Source of the DNA: Erysipelotrichaceae bacterium
GTDB lineage: Bacteria > Bacillota_I > Bacilli_A > Erysipelotrichales > Erysipelotrichaceae
NCBI GenBank assembly: GCA_017431825.1
Contig: JAFRKI010000016.1
Coordinates: forward strand, 103,445 to 167,444
Reading direction: 5' to 3'
Length of the DNA stretch: 64,000 nt
Under the pieces are notes generated by a model. The model was given only the letters and a program-made list of their open reading frames with translations. It did no database searches and was not told the origin of the DNA. The position numbers were made by a program, and so were the translations under genes. This document shows, piece by piece, positions 49,633-57,648 of this stretch (the stretch's first letter is position 1; each line of letters opens with the position of its first letter).

Positions 49633-50295
49633 ATGAACTATTCGGATAAACTGATTGAATACGGAAAAGAGAAATGGAAAGAGATGTTTGAGCACCCTTT
49701 CATCCAGGGGATGATCGACGGCACCCTGAAGAAGGAATACTTCCTCAAGTATCTGATCCAGGATTCCAAGTATCTGGTCGAATATGCCAAGGTCTATGCT
49801 TATGCCTTCATCAAAAACAACGATGTGGAAACCATGCGTCATATCTATCAGGATATGGGGCTTATCAATACCAATGAATCAATGATGCATATCCGCTATC
49901 TTAAAGATCTCGGATACAGCGAAGAAGACTGCTTTAACAGCGAGTTCAATAAGATCAACAGAGACTATCTGGACTTCATGCTGAAAGTCGCCAGAGAAGG
50001 CAGTGATAAGGAAGCGGTGGTAGCTGTTCTTCCTTGTGCTTTCAGCTATTACGACATTGCCTGCTACATGCTGGAAGAAGCAAAGAAAAGAAACACTCTT
50101 GAGGGCAATTACTTCCGTCACTGGTTTGAAGACTACAGCTCCGATTCGTACAAGGTGATCTATGACTCGGCCGTTGATCTGTGCAACATGGTCATCAAGG
50201 ATCCGACTGAAGAAGAGGATGCCAAGTATAAGAAGATCTTTCTGGAAAGCTGTGACCACGAGCTGAAGTTCTGGTCAATGGGAATGGAAGAATAA
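49633..50295 (+). CDS. tenA: TenA family aminopyrimidine aminohydrolase (TenA_C type)
   Basis: 220 residues, all helical. Active-site residues of the Cys-type TenA are present: Asp in YLIQDSKYL, Cys in LPCAFSYYDIA and Glu in the C-terminal CDHELKFWSMGM. TenA hydrolyses aminomethyl- (or formylamino-) pyrimidines, recycling the pyrimidine part of thiamine, and some members also split thiamine. It begins the operon behind a guanine-type riboswitch; its stop shares a base with the ABC ATPase start. A TPP riboswitch, the usual control, is absent. Confidence 0.9.
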   Translation: MNYSDKLIEYGKEKWKEMFEHPFIQGMIDGTLKKEYFLKYLIQDSKYLVEYAKVYAYAFIKNNDVETMRHIYQDMGLINTNESMMHIRYLKDLGYSEEDCFNSEFNKINRDYLDFMLKVAREGSDKEAVVAVLPCAFSYYDIACYMLEEAKKRNTLEGNYFRHWFEDYSSDSYKVIYDSAVDLCNMVIKDPTEEEDAKYKKIFLESCDHELKFWSMGMEE

Positions 50296-51053
50296 TGCTG
50301 GAATTCAAGAACGTCAAATTCATATACAAGAGCGGTGTCAAGGAACCGATCCTGGAGAACCTTTCCTTTAAGGTCGAAGACGGTGAATTCATATCCATCG
50401 TCGGTTCATCGGGATCAGGCAAGACGACTATCTTCCGTATCCTCAACGGTCTCGAGGACATCCAGGAAGGTTCGGTCGAGATCGACGGTCAGGACATCAG
50501 AGGTCTCAAGAACTACAGCTCCTACATGCCGCAGAAAGATCTGCTCCTGCCTTGGAAGACCATCGAAAAGAATGTCATGCTGCCGATGAGCATCCAGAAG
50601 GTCGATAAGGATCTTCAGAAGGAAAGAGCCATTGAGATGCTTAAACAGGTAGGCCTTGAAGAATATGCGAATAAATACCCTAAAGACCTTTCCGGAGGTA
50701 TGAGACAAAGAGTAGCCTTTGCCAGGACCCTCTGTGCCGGTGCCAATCTGCTGCTGCTGGATGAGCCTTTCAGCGCTCTTGACTACATCACCCGCATCTC
50801 CTTGCAGGAATGGCTGATGAAACAGTGGCTGGATGTCAAGAAGACCATCGTCTTCATAACCCACGACGTTGAAGAAGCCATCTTCCTTTCCGAAAAGATC
50901 TATGTCGTCAGCGGCAGGCCGATAACCGATATCGAGATAAAAGAAGTTGATCTTCCTTATCCGCGTACCAGGGAAATGCTGCTGGATCCAAGGATCCAGA
51001 GACTTAAGGAAGATCTGATAGATAAACTGAGAACGACAGAGGAAGAAGAATGA
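50295..51053 (+). CDS. ABC importer ATPase (ThiZ/SsuB-like)
   Basis: 252 residues. Walker A GSSGSGKTT (about residue 36), Q-loop MPQKDLLLPW, signature LSGGMRQR, Walker B LLLLDEPFSALD and switch His FITHDVEEA are complete. This is the aliphatic sulfonate/nitrate/HMP importer ATPase branch. It overlaps tenA and the first permease gene, so the operon is tightly coupled. With the ThiY-like binding protein it most likely imports a pyrimidine precursor of thiamine. Confidence 0.93.
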   Translation: MLEFKNVKFIYKSGVKEPILENLSFKVEDGEFISIVGSSGSGKTTIFRILNGLEDIQEGSVEIDGQDIRGLKNYSSYMPQKDLLLPWKTIEKNVMLPMSIQKVDKDLQKERAIEMLKQVGLEEYANKYPKDLSGGMRQRVAFARTLCAGANLLLLDEPFSALDYITRISLQEWLMKQWLDVKKTIVFITHDVEEAIFLSEKIYVVSGRPITDIEIKEVDLPYPRTREMLLDPRIQRLKEDLIDKLRTTEEEE

Positions 51054-51793
51054 AAAAGAGACTGCTGGCTGTAGGATTCGGTATCTTTCTGATCGTACTG
51101 TGGTACGTGATCGCCAGGATCATCGACACCACTTTTATCCTGCCGACGCCTTTTGAAGTCCTCGCCGCCATCAGAAACAACTTCCGCGAGATAATGACCG
51201 TTCACTTCGTAGCGACGATGAGAGTCGTTCTTATCGGTTCACTCATATCTCTGGTACTGGGCCTGGGCTTTGCCACGGCGATGATCATAAACAGCTCGCT
51301 GGAAAAGGCCATCTATCCTATCTTAACCATTTCACAGACGATTCCTTCAATGTGTCTGACACCTATACTGGTCATGTGGTTCGGTTATACCGTGACGACC
51401 AGAGTGATCGTTGTCGTACTGATGACTTTCTTTTCGATCACCGTCAATGTCTTTGACGGATTCAACGCAGTACGGGTGGAGACCAGGGAGCTTCTGAGCA
51501 CATACGGAGCCAATCGCAAACAGATATTCTGGACCCTGCAGGTCCCGACCGCTTTGCCATACTTCTTTACGGCTTTGAAGGTTTCAATTCCGTGGGCGGT
51601 AGTGGCAGCGTCTGTTTCCGAATGGTTCGGAGCACAGGCCGGTCTTGGGCACTTCTCCAAAGAGAGAATGCTGTCGCTTGATGTTCCGGGTTTGCTGGCA
51701 CCGCTAGTCGTGGTATCGATCACCGCACTGGCTATTACAGAGCTGATCAAATTCATTGAACGAAAAGTCGTGACTTGGGAAAACGATATCTAG
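51050..51793 (+). CDS. ABC importer permease 1 (ThiX/SsuC-like)
   Basis: 247 residues with about six membrane helices and the EAA-type loop (TRELLSTYGANRKQIFWTLQVPTALPYFF). Its start overlaps the ATPase stop (ATGA). A second permease (52811-53554) is a clear paralogue (same length, same LPTALPYF and WFGYT motifs), so the channel may be a heterodimer. Two different permease subunits are unusual for this transporter family, which mostly uses one. Confidence 0.92.
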   Translation: MKKRLLAVGFGIFLIVLWYVIARIIDTTFILPTPFEVLAAIRNNFREIMTVHFVATMRVVLIGSLISLVLGLGFATAMIINSSLEKAIYPILTISQTIPSMCLTPILVMWFGYTVTTRVIVVVLMTFFSITVNVFDGFNAVRVETRELLSTYGANRKQIFWTLQVPTALPYFFTALKVSIPWAVVAASVSEWFGAQAGLGHFSKERMLSLDVPGLLAPLVVVSITALAITELIKFIERKVVTWENDI

Positions 51794-51802
51794 GAGGAAA
51801 CT

Positions 51803-52807
51803 ATGAGAAAATTCGTAAAGATCTGTATCGTACTTATGATGTGCCTTCTGACCTTATGTGCATGTTCAGGAGACAAGAAAACTGATGGCGGTGAAGATGC
51901 TTCGCTCAAAGACTTCGAAGTGATTCTTGACTGGTATCCTAACTCCTTCCATTCTTTCCTGTATGTTGCACAGGAAAAGGGCTATTTCGCCGAAGAAGGA
52001 CTTAACGTTACCATCACGGCTCCTGCAGGATATTCCGATGCTCTGACTTTCCCGGCTGCCGGCAAAGCAGAAGCAGGTCTATACTACATGGATGACGTAA
52101 CCGTCGCCTACTGTGATCAGGGAATGGACATCAAGATCCTTGGTACTGCCACCCAGGAAAGTCTTAATGTCATGTGTGCCCTAAAGGAAAGCGGCATCGA
52201 ATCTCCTGCCGATTTCAAGGGCAAAACCATCGGTTATACCGGTTCGACCTTCTTAAAGGCCAAGATCCTCACCATCTTAAAGGATCAGGGACTTACTGAA
52301 GATGACATCACCTTAGTCGACATCGGTTTTGATTCCATTACTGCTCTGACTACCGGATCCGTGGATGTCGTTGCCGGATCGATGGTAAACTCCGAGATCA
52401 TCCAGCTGGAAGATGCCGGTTATGAAGTTAATTACTGGACATGGGACAAATACGGTGCTCCAAGAGAATACAATACCGTATTTGTGGTGAATAAGACTGA
52501 TTATGAAGCTGATCAGGAAAAATATGACGCTTTCGTAAGAGCCTGTCAGAAGGGCTTTGACTTCGTCAAGGATAATCCTGAAGCAGCTATGGACATCATC
52601 ATGAACAATGAGGATGCCGTTAACTATGAACTTGACAGAGAAGTCGAAGCCAAGGGCCTGCAGATGCTTATCGACATCGAGAATGCTTCAGGCGTCAAGT
52701 TCATGACCATGAAGGCCGACGTCTGGAACGACATGATCGCCTGGGCTCATGAGAACGGCTTAGTCGAAAACGTAAAGGACGCCAAGGAATTCGTCGTCTG
52801 CGAATAG
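51803..52807 (+). CDS. NMT1/THI5-like substrate-binding lipoprotein (ThiY-like)
   Basis: 334 residues with lipobox LTLCAC and the ThiY/NMT1 signature VILDWYPNSFHSFLYVAQEKGYFAEEGL, then FPAAGKAEAGLYYMDD, GKTIGYTGSTFLKAK and TTGSVDVVAGSMVNSEI. ThiY-type proteins bind formylaminopyrimidine or HMP. Its Shine-Dalgarno AGGAGG lies 7 nt before the ATG. Flanked by both permease genes; the order ATPase-permease-binding protein-permease is distinctive. The proteins of the NMT1 domain are also linked to purine-type ligands by riboswitch data in other bacteria, so the ligand should be left open. Confidence 0.88.
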   Translation: MRKFVKICIVLMMCLLTLCACSGDKKTDGGEDASLKDFEVILDWYPNSFHSFLYVAQEKGYFAEEGLNVTITAPAGYSDALTFPAAGKAEAGLYYMDDVTVAYCDQGMDIKILGTATQESLNVMCALKESGIESPADFKGKTIGYTGSTFLKAKILTILKDQGLTEDDITLVDIGFDSITALTTGSVDVVAGSMVNSEIIQLEDAGYEVNYWTWDKYGAPREYNTVFVVNKTDYEADQEKYDAFVRACQKGFDFVKDNPEAAMDIIMNNEDAVNYELDREVEAKGLQMLIDIENASGVKFMTMKADVWNDMIAWAHENGLVENVKDAKEFVVCE

Positions 52808-52810
52808 ATC

Positions 52811-53554
52811 ATGAAGAAGAACCTCAGTGCGATCGTTACCGGAGCAGGTCTTCTCATCCTCTGGCAGATAGGCGCAGGTCTGGCCGGCATATCTCACATA
52901 CTGCCGCGACCAACCGATGTGCTCGTCTGTCTGTGGAATAAAAGAGAAGTGCTGTTCAAGGTCCATATGGTGGAAACACTGAAAGCCATCGTCATCGGCT
53001 ATCTGATAGCCATCGTGATCGGTGTTCTTTTGGCTGTCATCATGGACCTGTCGGAAAAACTGGAAGCCATGATGTATCCGGTATTCGTCATCATCGAGAC
53101 GATACCGATCATGTGCATAGCTCCGTTATTCGTACTGTGGTTCGGCTATACGCTGAGCGCCAGGATCCTGGCCATCGTCCTTTCGACGTTCTTTTCCATC
53201 ACTGTCAATACCTTTGACGGACTCAAGAAGATCAACAAGGAATCCTGTGAACTGATGAAGACTTACGGCGCTAAGACCATGCAGCTGTTCTGGCACATCA
53301 AACTGCCGACGGCTCTTCCTTATTTCATGACATCCCTGAAGATAACCTTTCCATGGGCTGTCATCGGTGCGGCCATTGCGGAATGGCTGGGTGCCAACAG
53401 GGGACTTGGCTATTACAGCAAGCTCATGGTATCGAAGCTGGACGGCGGAACGGTATTTGCGGCTGTCCTCATCCTGAGCGTCATCGCCATAGCCGGCATT
53501 GCGGTCATAAAGTTCATCGATCGGAAGTTCGTCTTCTGGCGCAGTGATATTTAA
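52811..53554 (+). CDS. ABC importer permease 2 (paralogue of permease 1)
   Basis: 247 residues, six membrane helices, EAA loop SCELMKTYGAKTMQLFWHIKLPTALPYFM. Strongly similar in length and layout to permease 1 but well diverged, so the duplication is old and both are likely needed. It starts 3 nt after the binding protein stop and is followed by a terminator, closing the operon. Confidence 0.92.
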   Translation: MKKNLSAIVTGAGLLILWQIGAGLAGISHILPRPTDVLVCLWNKREVLFKVHMVETLKAIVIGYLIAIVIGVLLAVIMDLSEKLEAMMYPVFVIIETIPIMCIAPLFVLWFGYTLSARILAIVLSTFFSITVNTFDGLKKINKESCELMKTYGAKTMQLFWHIKLPTALPYFMTSLKITFPWAVIGAAIAEWLGANRGLGYYSKLMVSKLDGGTVFAAVLILSVIAIAGIAVIKFIDRKFVFWRSDI

Positions 53555-53577
53555 AGATCATACAGCTACATATGCAT

Positions 53578-53605
53578 AAGGATGGCCTCTGCCATCCTTT
53601 TTTTT
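53578..53605 (+). terminator. Intrinsic terminator of the tenA-ABC operon
   Basis: Stem AAGGATGGC / GCCATCCTT, loop CTCT, eight T. Confidence 0.92.
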
Positions 53606-53614
53606 GTCATATAT

Positions 53615-53641
53615 GAAAAAACAGGATCTTACGATCCTGTT
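53615..53641 (-). terminator. Intrinsic terminator of tRNA-Ala(GGC)
   Basis: Stem AACAGGATC / GATCCTGTT, loop TTAC; on the minus strand it is followed by a T run (A run at 53615-53620 on the plus strand). Confidence 0.8.
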
Positions 53642-53650
53642 CATGTTCAA

Positions 53651-53726
53651 TGGTGGAGCTTACGGGACTCGAACCCGTGACCTCATCGCTGCCAGCGATA
53701 CGCGCTTCCAGCTGCGCTAAAACCCC
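53651..53726 (-). tRNA. tRNA-Ala (anticodon GGC)
   Basis: Minus-strand cloverleaf with G3-T70, anticodon stem TATCG / CGATG, loop CTGGCAG with anticodon GGC, and encoded CCA. The acceptor and T arms equal those of tRNA-Ala(CGC) at 49262, suggesting a shared origin. Confidence 0.93.
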
Positions 53727-53785
53727 ATTCCCTGTACATCTATTAAAACATAATTTTAAAAGAAAAGATAGATGTTTTTAAGAAC

Positions 53786-54082
53786 TTATAGAAGTTCGCT
53801 TATCAGAGAATCTTCGGTGATGAATCTGACGATGCACTCCTGGGAGTCCTTTATCCTATCATAGATCCTTCCGGCCGATCTGGTGCCTCTGGCTACCGAA
53901 TATACGGAATTGGCCACATAGCCGCACTTGACGTTGTGTCTGTTGTATACGGCAACGGCTTCATCGTCAAAGGGATTGTCGGTATCCTTCTTAAGAAAGA
54001 GCTCGTCATTTACCCGGAAGCCCTTGGTGCCTCCGTAATTGTCGAGATGATTTATCGTTATATAGATCCTGTCTTTACTCAT
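53786..54082 (-). CDS. Stand-alone HIRAN-domain protein
   Basis: 98 residues that are one HIRAN domain: FRVNDELFLKKDTDNPFDDEAVAVYN, VKCGYVANSVYSVARGT, and a C-terminal strand-helix end. HIRAN domains bind 3' single-stranded DNA ends in HLTF-like helicases; in bacteria they also occur alone, with unknown role. The ATG follows GAGGA by 8 nt. It diverges from the WYL-domain regulator at 54175, with only about 90 nt between, which suggests a common control region. Confidence 0.83.
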   Translation of the reverse strand: MSKDRIYITINHLDNYGGTKGFRVNDELFLKKDTDNPFDDEAVAVYNRHNVKCGYVANSVYSVARGTRSAGRIYDRIKDSQECIVRFITEDSLISELL

Positions 54083-54174
54083 AGGCTTTTCCTCTTATGC
54101 CTTATTTATAACAGGACTCTGGTGCAAAAAATGTGCCATCCTGATAAACTGAAGACAGAAAAGAGGGAACCGAC

Positions 54175-55146
54175 ATGGCAGAGAAAAAACACAGCGCAAT
54201 GGCCTTACTGGACATTCTCATTCAGTATTCCGATGAAGATCACATCCTGAGCACCAGACAGCTTCTGGATCATCTGAAGAACACCTATGATCTCGATCTG
54301 GAAAGAAGGACGCTTTATTCCAATATCGACATCCTGGAACAGGCCGGATATGTCATCAGCAGATACGAGGACAACGGCAAGGGCTATTACCTGGAAGAGA
54401 AGCAGTTCGATAAGAGCGAAGTCCTTCTGCTGTGCAATGCCATCCATTCCTCTCACTTCATATCCGATAAGCAAAGCACCAGGCTCATAAACAAGCTGCT
54501 CAAGACTTTAAGCAGATACGAAGCCAGTGAGTTCAGGGGCAATGTCTACATGCCCAATAACCAGAAGACTCCTTCACAGGAACTGATGTACAACATCTCC
54601 CTGGTATCGGAAGCCATCAGAGATAATAAACTGATACAGTTTTCCTATATGCGCTATAACCTGGACAAAAAGATGGAAGCCAGAAGGGAAGAGCCTTACA
54701 TCGTTGAACCCAGATACATCGTCTATGCGGATACCAGACCTTATCTGATCGCTACCAACAGAAAGTATTATGACTTCGTCCATTACCGTCTGGACCGTAT
54801 CAGCAGGGCGGTCATCCTCGATGAGAAAGCCAAGGAACTGCCTAAGGACAAGGACGCTTATGAATATGCACGTAACAGGCTGTTCATGTTTGCGGGAGAA
54901 ACGGAGACGGTCATGTTCAGATGCGAAGATAGCATCATCGACCAGATGATCGACATCTTCGGAACCGACGTCAGCATCATCAGGCAGGATGACGGATACT
55001 TTGCGTTAAGGGTGGCTACCAGCAAGACCGGTGCCAGGTATCTGGCGCAGCAGTTCATGGACAAGATAGAGATCCTGGAACCGGAAGACCTGCGGCAGGA
55101 ATTCAAAAAGGAACTTGAGGATACCTTAAGAAAATATAAGAAATAA
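54175..55146 (+). CDS. WYL-domain transcriptional regulator
   Basis: 323 residues. N-terminal winged helix-turn-helix (HSAMALLDILIQYSDEDHILSTRQL, LERRTLYSNIDILEQAGY), then a WYL domain at about 140-230 (LIQFSYMRYNL, EPRYIVYADTRPYLIATNRK) and the WYL C-terminal extension. WYL domains bind oligonucleotide or nucleotide-type ligands in phage-defence and DNA-damage regulators. The divergent HIRAN gene is the closest candidate target. A Shine-Dalgarno of the type AGAGGGA precedes the ATG. No defence genes are next to it. Confidence 0.9.
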   Translation: MAEKKHSAMALLDILIQYSDEDHILSTRQLLDHLKNTYDLDLERRTLYSNIDILEQAGYVISRYEDNGKGYYLEEKQFDKSEVLLLCNAIHSSHFISDKQSTRLINKLLKTLSRYEASEFRGNVYMPNNQKTPSQELMYNISLVSEAIRDNKLIQFSYMRYNLDKKMEARREEPYIVEPRYIVYADTRPYLIATNRKYYDFVHYRLDRISRAVILDEKAKELPKDKDAYEYARNRLFMFAGETETVMFRCEDSIIDQMIDIFGTDVSIIRQDDGYFALRVATSKTGARYLAQQFMDKIEILEPEDLRQEFKKELEDTLRKYKK

Positions 55147-55175
55147 AAAATCACTTCGATGAAGTGATTTTATTT
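55145..55175. terminator. Bidirectional intrinsic terminator
   Basis: Stem AAATCACTTC / GAAGTGATTT with loop GAT, T- and A-rich flanks, for the WYL gene and the convergent tRNA pair. Confidence 0.88.
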
Positions 55176-55181
55176 TATAGA

Positions 55182-55257
55182 TGGTGGAGCATAGGAGGAT
55201 CGAACTCCTGACCTCCTGCGTGCAAAGCAGGCGCTCTCCCAGCTGAGCTAATGCCCC
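55182..55257 (-). tRNA. tRNA-Ala (anticodon TGC)
   Basis: Minus strand; G3-T70 pair, anticodon stem CCTGC / GCAGG, loop TTTGCAC with anticodon TGC, T-loop TTCGATC, encoded CCA. Forms a pair with tRNA-Ile 5 nt away. Confidence 0.95.
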
Positions 55258-55262
55258 AGGTA

Positions 55263-55339
<77 letters not shown>

Positions 55340-55411
55340 ATACCATTAACAGCATTTCTGCTGTGCCTTATAATAATAACAGTATTTTAAGCTAAATGCA
55401 ATATATTATTA

Positions 55412-55981
55412 TCACAACACACCTGACACGAATATCTTTATTCCGACCCCGATCAGGATGATGCCGCCGATGATGCCGGCCTTGTCAGAGAGCCTGCTGC
55501 CTCCGGCTTTACCGATGGATACGCCGATGATACAGATGATGGTCGTAACGACACCGATGATGACCGCTTCATACAGGGCATAGTCGAAGGAATAATGGGC
55601 GATGGTGAAACCTACCGACAAGGCATCGATGGAAGTGGCAACTCCCTGTATCAGGATGTCACCTACGCTCAGAGCTTCTTCGCCTTCGTTTTCATGGAAG
55701 GATTCATAGATCATCTTTCCGCCTATATACAGAAGAAGGACCAGAGCGATATAAGGAACACACTTTTCAAATACCGCAAAGGTCTCCGCCAGCTTGTGGA
55801 CGAAGAACCAGCCGATCAGCGGCATGGCGGTCTGGAATATGCCGAAAGTCAGGACCATGAAGATCATCCTGCGGTTCTTCATTTTCGGATCGTCGAGACC
55901 GTTGGCTACCGATACGGAGAAGGCGTCCATGGCCAGTCCGATACCGAGCAGGAACGCATTGATAATAAAGGCTCTTTTCAT
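55412..55981 (-). CDS. mntP: Manganese efflux pump MntP
   Basis: 189 residues, six membrane helices, with both conserved acidic motifs of the family: GLAMDAFSVSVANGL in the first helix and GVATSIDALSVGFT in the fourth. MntP exports Mn2+. No Mn riboswitch (yybP-ykoY) is visible in the short upstream region. The gene diverges from the secreted protein at 56053. Confidence 0.92.
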   Translation of the reverse strand: MKRAFIINAFLLGIGLAMDAFSVSVANGLDDPKMKNRRMIFMVLTFGIFQTAMPLIGWFFVHKLAETFAVFEKCVPYIALVLLLYIGGKMIYESFHENEGEEALSVGDILIQGVATSIDALSVGFTIAHYSFDYALYEAVIIGVVTTIICIIGVSIGKAGGSRLSDKAGIIGGIILIGVGIKIFVSGVL

Positions 55982-56040
55982 ACAGCGAATTCATATTATC
56001 ATTTATGATAATTGCCCGCAAGACAGTAATGTGATATTAT

Positions 56041-56055
56041 TGTAATTACCCTATG
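56041..56055 (+). promoter_or_regulatory. Candidate leaderless start: TGTAAT-N6-ATG
   Basis: TGTAAT (56041-56046), six bases, ATG at 56053, with no Shine-Dalgarno. TATTAT at 56035-56040 is an alternative -10. Confidence 0.4.
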
Positions 56056-56724
56056 AAGAAAGTATTTCTCTTATTACTGGTATTATGCATGGGTCTTGTG
56101 ATCAGCGGCTTTTCCTATGAAAACGACAGCGATGATGAAGATCCGGTTTTCTCCATCGATGAACTCTATGATTACCAGAAGGAATTCAAGAGCGAAGAGA
56201 TAAAGGTCTGTGCATCCGGTACGGCCAAGACCTACATGGACTACAGATCCACTACCGCCAGGGATTCAAGGCAGTACTGGTTCATCCATGACGAACTGAC
56301 CGTCGACAAGGAGACCGGTTTCCTCTATGACGAGGACGGATTCATCGGTGCGGCACTCGGTTCTTTCTATGGCGAGATCGGCGACCGCTTCTACTTCACA
56401 CTGGATTCGGGAGTCGTGCTGCCTATCGTCAAATGTGAAGAGAAGGCCGACTGGGATACCGACTATTCCAACTGCTACCATCTGAGCGATAATTCCGTCA
56501 TCGAGTTCGTCATCGACAAGAACTATGCCCTGAACTATTTCGGCAGACTGTCCAATGACTATATCCTCAACGGCAACTACAACAATTACCATCTCTTCAA
56601 GGGTGCCATCGTCAAGGTCGAAAAGGTCCTCGATGAGAAACGTGAAGACTACGTTACCTTCGAGAAGAACGAAACGGTGACCTTCGACAACTACGATATC
56701 TTCAATTACGCAAGCGGATACTAA
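56053..56724 (+). CDS. Secreted hypothetical protein
   Basis: 223 residues: signal peptide MKKVFLLLLVLCMGLVISGFS without a lipobox Cys, then an acidic linker (ENDSDDEDP) and a mixed domain with many Tyr and Asp (KTYMDYRSTTARDSRQYWFIHDEL, GSFYGEIGDRFYF, NGNYNNYHLFKGAIVKVEKVL). Exported or cell-wall-retained. The family is not recognised. The gene has its own putative leaderless start and terminates before miaA. Confidence 0.72.
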   Translation: MKKVFLLLLVLCMGLVISGFSYENDSDDEDPVFSIDELYDYQKEFKSEEIKVCASGTAKTYMDYRSTTARDSRQYWFIHDELTVDKETGFLYDEDGFIGAALGSFYGEIGDRFYFTLDSGVVLPIVKCEEKADWDTDYSNCYHLSDNSVIEFVIDKNYALNYFGRLSNDYILNGNYNNYHLFKGAIVKVEKVLDEKREDYVTFEKNETVTFDNYDIFNYASGY

Positions 56725-56747
56725 ATAAGCCTCAGGGCTTATTTTTT
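56725..56747 (+). terminator. Intrinsic terminator before miaA
   Basis: 7-bp stem ATAAGCC / GGCTTAT, loop TCAG, T run. The T run leads directly into the -10 hexamer of miaA. Confidence 0.78.
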
Positions 56748-56748
56748 A

Positions 56749-56763
56749 TATAATAGACTTATG
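56749..56763 (+). promoter_or_regulatory. Candidate leaderless start: TATAAT-N6-ATG of miaA
   Basis: TATAAT (56749-56754), six bases, ATG at 56761. No Shine-Dalgarno exists between the terminator and the ATG, and no clear -35 is visible. Confidence 0.6.
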
Positions 56764-57648
56764 AAAAAAGTACTGGTGATAGTCGGCCCCACGGCCAGCG
56801 GCAAGACGTCCTTTGGCATAGAATGCGCAAAGGCCTTTAACGGCGAGATCATCTCCGGCGATTCGATACAGGTCTACAGAGGCTTAGACATCGGATCAGC
56901 CAAAGCCACGGCCGAAGAAAGGGAAATGGCCAGACATCATCTTATCGATATCCTCGATCCGACCGAGAACTATTCCGTCAAGGAGTTCCAGGACATGGGC
57001 AGGGAACTGATCGATAAGCTCAGTGAAGAAGGAAAGCTCCCGATAGTCGTAGGCGGAACAGGTCTTTACATCAAGGCGCTTCTTTATGACTACACCTTCT
57101 TTGATGAGGAAGAGGAAGATGATCCTTATGATGAACTCAGCAACGAAGAGATCTATAAGATACTTGAGGAGGAAGATCCGGAAGCCCTTGAGAACATCCA
57201 CGTGAATAACCGCAAGCGGCTGGTAAGAGCCCTGAATATCCTCAGGAAACACCATGAAGGCATATCCGAAATAAAGGATAAGCAGAAACATGAGATGCTG
57301 TATGACGCCAAGGTGATAGGTCTGACACTGGACAGGGAAGAACTGTACAGAAGGCTTGAAGACAGAGTAGAGAAGATGGTGGCTGACGGTCTTGTGGATG
57401 AGATAGACAATCTTCTGGGCAACGGCGTATCCTTTGATGCCCAGTCCATGCAGGCGATAGGCTACAAGGAATTCCGGGGCTACTTCTCCGGCAACAGAAC
57501 GGTAGCGGACTGCGTTGAGGACATCAAGAAGAACACCCGCCGTTTTGCGAAGAGACAGTACACCTGGTTCAACAACCAGATGCCGATAAGCTGGCATACC
57601 GATACAGATGAAGCACTTAGGGAAATAAAGGAATGGATAAATACCTAG
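56761..57648 (+). CDS. miaA: tRNA dimethylallyltransferase MiaA
   Basis: 295 residues. P-loop IVGPTASGKTSFGIECA, the substrate Asp motif SGDSIQVYRGLDIGSAK, VGGTGLYIKALLYD, and the C-terminal QAIGYKEFRGYF and RFAKRQYTWF regions. It isopentenylates A37 of tRNAs reading UNN codons. Its end overlaps the tcdA start by 16 nt, which links two tRNA position-37 modification enzymes. Confidence 0.96.
   Translation: MKKVLVIVGPTASGKTSFGIECAKAFNGEIISGDSIQVYRGLDIGSAKATAEEREMARHHLIDILDPTENYSVKEFQDMGRELIDKLSEEGKLPIVVGGTGLYIKALLYDYTFFDEEEEDDPYDELSNEEIYKILEEEDPEALENIHVNNRKRLVRALNILRKHHEGISEIKDKQKHEMLYDAKVIGLTLDREELYRRLEDRVEKMVADGLVDEIDNLLGNGVSFDAQSMQAIGYKEFRGYFSGNRTVADCVEDIKKNTRRFAKRQYTWFNNQMPISWHTDTDEALREIKEWINT

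Noticed and set aside
55982..56052. Manganese (yybP-ykoY) riboswitch before mntP
   Set aside because: The divergent gap is about 70 nt and shows none of the conserved loop sequences.
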